Assembly: GCA_025356695.1 (NCBI GenBank)
Contig: JANXSE010000159.1
Coordinates: 1-10,342 of the forward strand
Reading direction: 5' to 3'
Origin: Betaproteobacteria bacterium
GTDB lineage: Bacteria; Pseudomonadota; Gammaproteobacteria; Burkholderiales; SG8-41
Length of the DNA: 10,342 nucleotides
Numbering within the stretch: the first letter of the stretch is position 1; every line of letters begins with the position of its first letter. Made by a program: the position numbers and the translations under genes. Of the stretch, positions 1-4,622 are shown in pieces. Under the pieces are notes generated by a model, which did not search any database, was not told the origin of the DNA, and was given only the letters and a program-made list of their open reading frames with translations.

Positions 1-654
1 CGCCTCAACCACGCGCGCCGGCTCAACGCTGCCGAACCGGAAACGGTCCTGCACCATCTCCAGCAGATTTTTTTCCTTGCGGTGGATGCGGTCATAACCC
101 TGCGCCGCCAGCAGCGCCAGCACTTCCTTCTCCGAAAAATTTTTCGGTACTGCCACCGGAAACGTGATGATCAGGCGCGGATCGCCGGCGCTCGCTGCGC
201 GCGTCTGCAGCGCCGCGAGGATGCTCGCCGGCGTGTCGCGGTGTATCGATAGGCCGCAGCCGCGGCAGAACAGTTGCGCGGCGCGCGCGAACAGCAGTTT
301 CAGGTGATCGTTCAACTCGGTCATGGTACCGACCGTCGAGCGCGAGGTGCGCACCGGATTGGTCTGGTCGATGGCGATGGCCGGAGGAATGCCGTCGATG
401 GCATCGACCTGCGGCTTGTCCATGCGGTCGAGGAACTGGCGCGCGTACGGCGAGAAAGTCTCGACGTAGCGGCGCTGGCCCTCGGCGTAAAGCGTGTCGA
501 ACACCAATGAAGATTTGCCCGAACCTGACACCCCGGTGACGACGATCAGCTCGTTGAGCGGCAGCGCCAGCGTCAGGTTTTTCAGGTTGTTCTGGCGCGC
601 GCCGCGAATAACAATAGCGTCACGGCGGTCGTGCAGGTCATCGCGGGAATTCAT
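1..654 (-). CDS. uvrA: UvrA-type excinuclease ABC subunit A, N-terminal part (runs off left edge)
   Basis: This is the first 218 codons of a UvrA-family ATPase; the rest lies beyond base 1. UvrA dimers recognise DNA lesions and load UvrB in nucleotide excision repair. Seen directly: an opening core with RGARQNNLKNL near residues 17-27, a Walker A motif GVSGSGKS at 41-48, and then FDTLYAEGQRRYVE, which is the family hallmark. YARQFLDRMDKP and RSTVGTMTEL follow, and a CRGC pair at 130-133 sits where the family has its first zinc-site region. The stretch TFSPYARQFL...PPAIAIDQTNPVRTSRSTVG differs from the classical AYARQFL...SPAISIEQK...NPRSTVG form. From memory, this variant resembles the divergent, often double-length UvrA paralogues of beta- and gammaproteobacteria. 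That is inference, so the uvrA symbol is a family label. The start is the ATG at 654. The upstream Shine-Dalgarno is poor (GAAG only). Confidence 0.93.
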   Translation of the reverse strand, partial: MNSRDDLHDRRDAIVIRGARQNNLKNLTLALPLNELIVVTGVSGSGKSSLVFDTLYAEGQRRYVETFSPYARQFLDRMDKPQVDAIDGIPPAIAIDQTNPVRTSRSTVGTMTELNDHLKLLFARAAQLFCRGCGLSIHRDTPASILAALQTRAASAGDPRLIITFPVAVPKNFSEKEVLALLAAQGYDRIHRKEKNLLEMVQDRFRFGSVEPARVVEA

Positions 655-786
655 ATGCTTCGGTAGGGCGGCGGGGCGGTTGCCTGGATGCGTATTCTAC
701 AGCGTAGTTCCGCGTCACATGATCTGCATCAAGTGGCGGCGGCGCAATCTGCTGGTATGCTGGCGGCTCTTGAAACGGAGAACCGT

Positions 787-1368
787 GTGAACAAACCCCT
801 GCTCGAATGGTCCGGTGCACTTTCAGTCGACCAGTCCACCATGGACGACACGCATCGCGAGTTCGTCGAATTATTGAATCGCGTCGGTGCCGCAAGCGAG
901 GACGGTCTGCTCGCCAGCCTTGACGCATTCATTACGCACACCGAGGAACATTTCGGCCAGGAAGAGCGCTGGATGCGCGAGATCGCTTTCCCGCCGCTCG
1001 GCTGCCACCAGGGCGAACACGCCAACGTGCTCGAAGTGACGCGCGAAGTACGCAAGCGCGTCGCCGACGGCCAGGTCCAGCTCGCTGCGACCTTGGCCGA
1101 AGCAATGGCCGAATGGTTCGTCCAGCACGCCGGCTCGATGGATACGGTGCTGGCGATGTACATGAAGCAGATCGGTTATGTGCCGGGCGCGGACAACACC
1201 ACGATCGTTGCCGCGGCAACGGCGCTGGCGGTAGCCGCGCCGACCTGTGCGCGCGGTGGCGATGGCTGCGACCACAACCACGAGGCGCCGCTGGCGGATG
1301 CGCGGGCCTGTGTGTCAGGCGACGACGCCCGCGATCACGCCGCGCCGGTGGGAAAAAGCCAGTCCTGA
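787..1368 (+). CDS. Bacterial hemerythrin-like protein with Cys/His-rich tail
   Basis: A 193-residue single-domain hemerythrin, a cytoplasmic four-helix bundle that holds a non-heme di-iron centre and binds O2 or senses oxygen or redox state. All seven expected iron ligands are present: H23, H55 with E59 (HFGQE), H74 and H78 (HQGEH), and H114 with D119 (HAGSMD). The domain opens with LLEWSGALSVDQSTMDDTHREF, which fits the family N-terminus. The chosen start is the GTG at 787, with GGAG six bases upstream. In-frame ATGs at 688 and 757 would add residues that do not look like hemerythrin and lack a good ribosome site. After the bundle (about residue 132) there is an unusual tail of about 60 residues. 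It is Ala-rich, then holds C154, C161, C175, H163, H165 and H184. No membrane or signalling domain is fused. The gene is divergent from the UvrA gene and convergent with the cytochrome gene. Confidence 0.93.
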   Translation: MNKPLLEWSGALSVDQSTMDDTHREFVELLNRVGAASEDGLLASLDAFITHTEEHFGQEERWMREIAFPPLGCHQGEHANVLEVTREVRKRVADGQVQLAATLAEAMAEWFVQHAGSMDTVLAMYMKQIGYVPGADNTTIVAAATALAVAAPTCARGGDGCDHNHEAPLADARACVSGDDARDHAAPVGKSQS

Positions 1369-1370
1369 TT

Positions 1371-1401
1371 CCCGGAATACGCTGCGCTCCTTCCGGGCTG
1401 C
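1371..1401 (-). repeat. REP-like palindrome D, just after the hemerythrin stop
   Basis: Arms CCCGGAA (1371-1377) and TTCCGGG (1391-1397) form a perfect 7-bp stem around 13 bases. On the minus strand it starts with GCAG, one base from the GTAG head of the other palindromes here. Its loop holds AGCGCAGCG, also found in elements A and, less one base, B (3451-3540). It lies two bases past the hemerythrin stop and could cap that transcript. REP membership is inferred from the shared head and core. Confidence 0.55.
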
Positions 1402-1449
1402 AGCATCCGCGTCATTCAACCGCGCAGCGATTGCTTGCCGCCATTAACC

Positions 1450-1477
1450 GCGCAGGACGGCTTGAGGCGTCCTGCGC
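1450..1477 (-). terminator. Strong hairpin downstream of the cytochrome c gene
   Basis: A perfect 10-bp inverted repeat, GCGCAGGACG (1450-1459) and CGTCCTGCGC (1468-1477), with an 8-base loop. It lies one base beyond the stop of the leftward cytochrome gene and between convergent genes. There is no U-tract on either side, so it may be a transcript-end stabiliser or a rho-assisted end rather than a classical intrinsic terminator. Confidence 0.5.
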
Positions 1478-1478
1478 T

Positions 1479-2471
1479 TCAAGGCGCCAGAGATGCGGCG
1501 TACGCCGCGAGCGCACTCATGTCGTCGTCCGTGAGTTTTTCGACGACCGGTTTCATGAGCGCGCTGCCCGCGCCCGCGCGTGCGCCGTGTTTGAAGTCGA
1601 AGAGCTGGCGTACGATATAACTCGGCGAGCGGCCGGCAATACCGGGGATCGGGCCAACGCCTTTGAGATCGGCGCCGTGGCAGATCGCGCACTGCAGGGT
1701 TGTGCCGTCGCCACCGGGCTTCGCCAGCGCTTCCCCTCGGGCAACGCTGCCGACCGGCACGTAGGCGGTGAATTGCGAGCGCGAGTCGCGCAGTTCGAAA
1801 TGTTCGACATCGTCCGGCATTTCGACGATACGCCGTCCCAGCGGCTCGCTGCCGCCTTCGGGCTTTTTCACGAAGAACAGGCGCGCGATATACGTCCTCG
1901 GCACGCTGTCGCTTTCGACCACCTTGATGACGCGTTTGGGCTTCAGTGCGGCGAAATATTCCGCCGCCGCGCGCATCTCGTCGTCGGTCATGGCTTTGGC
2001 GGCCGCCGTCATGAGCAGCACCGAACTGCGCTGCGGACCGGAAAACCTGCGCGCGCCGCTTTTGAAATCGGCCAGCTGCTGCACGAAGTAGGCGACGGGC
2101 AGGCCGGCGAGGCTTGCATTCTCCGGGCCGCCGGTGCCTTCGGCACGATGACAGGAACCGCAGGCGCGCACGTCGGGCTTGCGGCCGCTCGCTACCACAT
2201 CCGGCATGGCCGCATGGTCTTCGGGATGCCAGCTCGGCGCGAAGAACAGGTCGCGCGCCTGCACCCAGCTGAAGGCGGCGTTGCTGCCCGGCAGGCGCTG
2301 CGGTTCGTCGGTCGCTTTCGGCACGACAAAATCCGGCTCCCACGGATAGGCCCACACCGGATAACTCGCGGCGCCCGCGGCCGGGCCGCCGGATTGTGCG
2401 ACGGCGGTGCTGCCGATGGAAAGCAGCGCGGCGGCAGCCATGCAGCGCGTGAAAAATCCGGATGCATTCAT
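1479..2471 (-). CDS. Periplasmic two-heme cytochrome c (c4/c5-like)
   Basis: A 330-residue secreted diheme c-type cytochrome, expected to carry electrons in the periplasm. It has a Sec signal peptide (hydrophobic MAAAALLSIGSTAVAQ, cleavage likely after about residue 25). There are two heme-binding CxxCH sites, CGSCH at 104-108 and CAICH at 261-265. Each is followed by the c4-type pattern LxxFKxGAR and a likely axial methionine, M154 (LLMTAAAKAMTDDEM) and M306 (ALMKPVVEKLTDDDM). It is longer than classic cytochrome c4 (about 190-210 residues). Some 75 residues precede the first heme domain, and about 60 residues (around 180-240) separate the two domains. The ATG at 2471 has AAGGAA six bases upstream. 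The gene follows the transporter gene by 94 bases on the same strand and has its own candidate promoter in that gap. The electron partner is unknown; no oxidase or dehydrogenase gene adjoins it. Confidence 0.92.
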   Translation of the reverse strand: MNASGFFTRCMAAAALLSIGSTAVAQSGGPAAGAASYPVWAYPWEPDFVVPKATDEPQRLPGSNAAFSWVQARDLFFAPSWHPEDHAAMPDVVASGRKPDVRACGSCHRAEGTGGPENASLAGLPVAYFVQQLADFKSGARRFSGPQRSSVLLMTAAAKAMTDDEMRAAAEYFAALKPKRVIKVVESDSVPRTYIARLFFVKKPEGGSEPLGRRIVEMPDDVEHFELRDSRSQFTAYVPVGSVARGEALAKPGGDGTTLQCAICHGADLKGVGPIPGIAGRSPSYIVRQLFDFKHGARAGAGSALMKPVVEKLTDDDMSALAAYAASLAP

Positions 2472-2532
2472 GCGAGGTTCCTTTCAGGGACGTTTAACGA
2501 GTGTTGCAAAAAGCATTTATTTTTTTTTTCAT

Positions 2533-2538
2533 ATTATA
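2533..2538 (-). promoter_or_regulatory. Candidate -10 box (TATAAT) for the cytochrome c gene
   Basis: A perfect TATAAT on the minus strand lies 61 bases before the cytochrome start codon. A -35 box at the usual distance is weak (GCATAA or CATAAA). Transcription from it would begin at or near a run of ten A residues (2529 down to 2520). AAGGAA at 2483-2478 serves as the ribosome site. The function is inferred from motif and position only. Confidence 0.45.
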
Positions 2539-2565
2539 GGGTGAAGCCCTGTGTTTTATGCGGTA

Positions 2566-3435
2566 TCAGCGTGGCGTGCCCACGCGTTCCCGCCACAAAC
2601 TCGTCGCATTACCGCCGAGAATCAGCGCGGCGCCGAGGATCAACCAGCCGTCGATCGCCTCGCTGTAATAGAAATAACCCAGCAGGCCGATCAGTGGCAG
2701 GCGCAGAAAATCCAGCGGCACCACCACCGTTGCATCGGCGCAGCCGAGCGCGTTGACCATGCAGAAGTGCGCGCTGACGCCGGTGATGCCGAGCACCAGC
2801 GCCCACGGCCATTGCGTGGCCGCCAGCGGCGCCCAGTGCGCGAGCGCCGGCCCCAGCGCCAGTACGAATTGCATGAACGACATCCAGAACAGGATGCACA
2901 GCGCCGAATCGCGCGCCGAGAGTTTTTTCGTGACCACGTGCGTGAGGCCGAAGGCGAGCGCGCCGGCAAGCATGGCGAGTGCGGCCGGAGAGACGATGGC
3001 GAGCCCCGGCCGCAGGATTACGAGGATGCCGGCAATGCCGAGCACCACTGCGGTAACGCGCGCCGCGGTCAGGCGTTCGCGCAGAAAAATCGCCGCGAAT
3101 ACCGCCGTCCATAGCGGCGTAGTGAATTCGATGGCGAAGACGGTGGCGAGTGGAATCAGGCCGATCGCGTAAAACCAGCCGAGCTGGCCGCAGAAGTGAA
3201 TCAGGTTGCGCGTCGCGTGCAGTTTCAGATGCGCGAGCCGCAGTTGCGCGAAGCCGCTGCCCGCCAGCAGCAGCGTCACCAGCACGACGCCGAAGCCACT
3301 GCGTACCAGCAGCATCTGGAAAGTGCCCATGCCGTGCGAAAGCTCGCGTGCCGCCACCGCCATCGCGGTGAACGAGATCAGCGCGCCTGACATCCAAGCG
3401 AGGCAGCGCGTGATGGAATTATTTTTTTGCGACAA
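2566..3435 (-). CDS. EamA/DMT-superfamily membrane transporter
   Basis: A 289-residue inner-membrane protein with about ten hydrophobic segments, arranged as two EamA repeats (about residues 13-141 and 150-279). This is the standard layout of drug/metabolite transporters. Family signatures are visible: MAVAAREL in helix 1, FQMLLVRS in helix 2, then IEFTTPLWTAVFAAIFLRER and GILVILRPG closing the first repeat. PLIGLLGYFYYSEA marks the end of the second. The substrate cannot be told from sequence; relatives export amino acids, nucleobases or other metabolites. The start is the TTG at 3435. The next in-frame ATG (3393, residue 15) would cut into the first membrane helix, and neither start has a convincing Shine-Dalgarno. 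The stop is 94 bases from the cytochrome start on the same strand. REP-like palindromes lie immediately upstream. Confidence 0.9.
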   Translation of the reverse strand: MSQKNNSITRCLAWMSGALISFTAMAVAARELSHGMGTFQMLLVRSGFGVVLVTLLLAGSGFAQLRLAHLKLHATRNLIHFCGQLGWFYAIGLIPLATVFAIEFTTPLWTAVFAAIFLRERLTAARVTAVVLGIAGILVILRPGLAIVSPAALAMLAGALAFGLTHVVTKKLSARDSALCILFWMSFMQFVLALGPALAHWAPLAATQWPWALVLGITGVSAHFCMVNALGCADATVVVPLDFLRLPLIGLLGYFYYSEAIDGWLILGAALILGGNATSLWRERVGTPR

Positions 3436-3450
3436 GAATTTTTTCAGTAG

Positions 3451-3480
3451 GTAGGGCGGATAAGCGCAGCGCCATCCGCC
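3451..3480 (+). repeat. REP-like palindrome A (plus orientation)
   Basis: GTAG head followed by a perfect stem, GGCGGAT (3455-3461) with ATCCGCC (3474-3480), and a 12-base loop containing GCGCAGCGCC. It matches element B (3511-3540, opposite strand) at 25 of 30 positions. A GTAG tetranucleotide before a palindrome is a known hallmark of bacterial REP elements. It lies just upstream of the transporter start. Confidence 0.75.
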
Positions 3481-3510
3481 GTATGGGAGTGTACTATCAA
3501 CAACACATTC

Positions 3511-3540
3511 GCCGGAAGGCGCTGCGTTTTTCCGACCTAC
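3511..3540 (-). repeat. REP-like palindrome B, inverted partner of A
   Basis: Read on the minus strand it has a GTAG head, then GTCGGAA pairing with TTCCGGC (one G-U wobble) around a loop with CGCAGCGCC. It is inverted relative to A, and exactly 30 bases separate the two. This is the arrangement of a two-unit bacterial interspersed mosaic element. Confidence 0.75.
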
Positions 3541-3593
3541 GATGCTTCGATTGCGCGCCGGTAACGCGTGTATTCATTCTCCCGGGCTACGGT

Positions 3594-3622
3594 GTTGGGC
3601 TTCCTTCGTTAGCCCAACCTAC
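3594..3622 (-). repeat. REP-like palindrome C, beside the orphan gene's stop
   Basis: A perfect 8-bp stem, GTTGGGCT (3594-3601) and AGCCCAAC (3611-3618), with loop TCCTTCGTT. On the minus strand it is preceded by GTAG (3622-3619), as in A and B, but the stem sequence is different, so it is a second subtype. It starts four bases past the stop of the leftward 119-residue gene and could stop or stabilise that transcript. A further GTAGCCCGGG fragment lies at 3581-3590 on the same strand. Confidence 0.65.
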
Positions 3623-3626
3623 GCGC

Positions 3627-3986
3627 TTACTTTTTTAGTGCAATTTTCTTTGCGGAGAGTGCAATATTCCTAATGCGGGGATTTACGCAGTCTTTTCTGA
3701 GTTGGTGCCACGGAATATTTTCATCAAAAATTGCGAGAGCATTTTGGCATTTTGCGATATATGCCCGCGGCAGGCCTTTTCGAATACTGCGATTCCAGTA
3801 AAGTGCCACTTCATGCTGTTTTGTGTCGTTAATTACAAAGAACCGCAATCCGAGCTTGCATCCTTTTGGCGGCGCGCCACAGATAAAGCGCAGATACAAA
3901 AAACCCAGCTGACGGGTTAAAGTTCCCCATTCTTTCTCGTAGCTTTTGCCGTCCCCGCCGCACGGGCCGATTTCTACCCAAGGCAT
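3627..3986 (-). CDS. Orphan 119-residue protein, partner of the nuclease-like gene
   Basis: I do not recognise this family. The product is small and basic at its C-terminus (ends SAKKIALKK). It has five cysteines (9, 36, 43, 80, 100) and several aromatic residues. No signal peptide or clear membrane segment is seen. A central stretch reading LGLRFFVINDTKQHEVALYW looks like alternating beta strands. The ATG at 3986 has GAGG eight bases upstream, and that site begins just after the stop of the preceding gene, 14 bases away. The two genes are therefore almost certainly cotranscribed and perhaps translationally coupled. Base composition is AT-rich like its neighbour and unlike the rest of the window. 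REP palindrome C follows the stop at once. A role as cofactor, inhibitor or immunity partner of the nuclease-like protein is possible, but only from context. Confidence 0.7.
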   Translation of the reverse strand: MPWVEIGPCGGDGKSYEKEWGTLTRQLGFLYLRFICGAPPKGCKLGLRFFVINDTKQHEVALYWNRSIRKGLPRAYIAKCQNALAIFDENIPWHQLRKDCVNPRIRNIALSAKKIALKK

Positions 3987-4000
3987 TTGTAATTCCTCTT

Positions 4001-4594
4001 TTAGTTATCTAGCGATACTAATCTACGTCGCTCTAACCATCGATCCGACCATTGTTCGTATCGCGGTCTTTTTCTGAAATTGCTATCCCAACAGCAATTT
4101 ATTACAAATACCCGTAGGCAATGTGCCATCCACTGTTCTCTGTCACGTTGAAATTCTTTCATCAATTCTTTGTAAGTATCTTTGTCTTCAATATCAATCA
4201 AAACAATGGCAAATGTCGCCTCGCAATCATCGCCATAGGTCTGTTTAAATTTTTTGAGTTGACCGATATCCGCCCAAACGCTATCGCGAATAGTTGAAAA
4301 TTTTTTATCACCGTTCTCAAGATAGCACTTGAGTTCAAATGCGCAAAACGGTCCATCATCGGTATATGAGAGAACAATATCGGGCTTGGCATCGGCACTA
4401 GACCTGCCTTTTCCAATTCGGATATAGGGTTGGTTAGCTAAGAACACGTTACTAAACGAGGAGATGTAGCGTTGATCAAGGTGATGCGCGACCCGATACT
4501 GCAAATCAGCTTCGTTCAGTATGCGTAATTGCTTTGCGTCATCCTCGATACGAGGGATCAACTCTTCGGGGACAAAGCGTTTGATGCTATTCAT
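4001..4594 (-). CDS. PD-(D/E)XK nuclease-like protein
   Basis: A 197-residue soluble protein with the signature of the PD-(D/E)XK phosphodiesterase fold, shared by many restriction enzymes and mobile-element nucleases. An N-terminal helix carries an acidic residue (E29 in LNEADLQYRVAHHL). D72 follows in KPDIVLSY, then E87-x-K89 in CAFELKCYL, and Q112 in the next helix (DIGQLKKF). That order, E - D - ExK - Q, fits an intact active site, though no experiment can be inferred. After the core there is a strand ATFAIVLIDIED and a basic, Trp-rich C-terminus. The ATG at 4594 is chosen because AAGGA sits six bases upstream; a start at 4669 would overlap the hydrolase gene. GC content over 4081-4320 is about 38% by hand count, far below the flanks. 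The gene begins 28 bases after the hydrolase stop and is followed at 14 bases by the orphan gene. The substrate and any defence role are unknown. Confidence 0.75.
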   Translation of the reverse strand: MNSIKRFVPEELIPRIEDDAKQLRILNEADLQYRVAHHLDQRYISSFSNVFLANQPYIRIGKGRSSADAKPDIVLSYTDDGPFCAFELKCYLENGDKKFSTIRDSVWADIGQLKKFKQTYGDDCEATFAIVLIDIEDKDTYKELMKEFQRDREQWMAHCLRVFVINCCWDSNFRKRPRYEQWSDRWLERRRLVSLDN

Positions 4595-4622
4595 TTGTAA
4601 TCCTTCGCTAAATCGAGTCCGG

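Noticed and set aside
664..690. GTAGGGCGG resembling the head of REP element A
   Set aside because: Only the first nine bases match and no complementary arm follows, so no palindrome can form.
694..699. TAGAAT on the minus strand as a -10 box for the UvrA gene
   Set aside because: It matches five of six positions but no -35 box is found at the right distance, and no LexA-like site is seen.
1441..1480. CRISPR-like or tandem repeat arrays anywhere in the window
   Set aside because: Only single hairpins and dispersed REP-like palindromes were found; no regularly spaced direct repeats were seen.
1113..2756. A 547-codon open frame on the plus strand
   Set aside because: It is antisense to the cytochrome c gene, which has a signal peptide and two CxxCH sites. 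The plus-strand translation is rich in Arg, Ala and His, as expected of a shadow frame in GC-rich DNA.
3436..3626. An insertion sequence in the REP-rich spacer
   Set aside because: It is too short, has no transposase frame and no target-site duplication that I can see.
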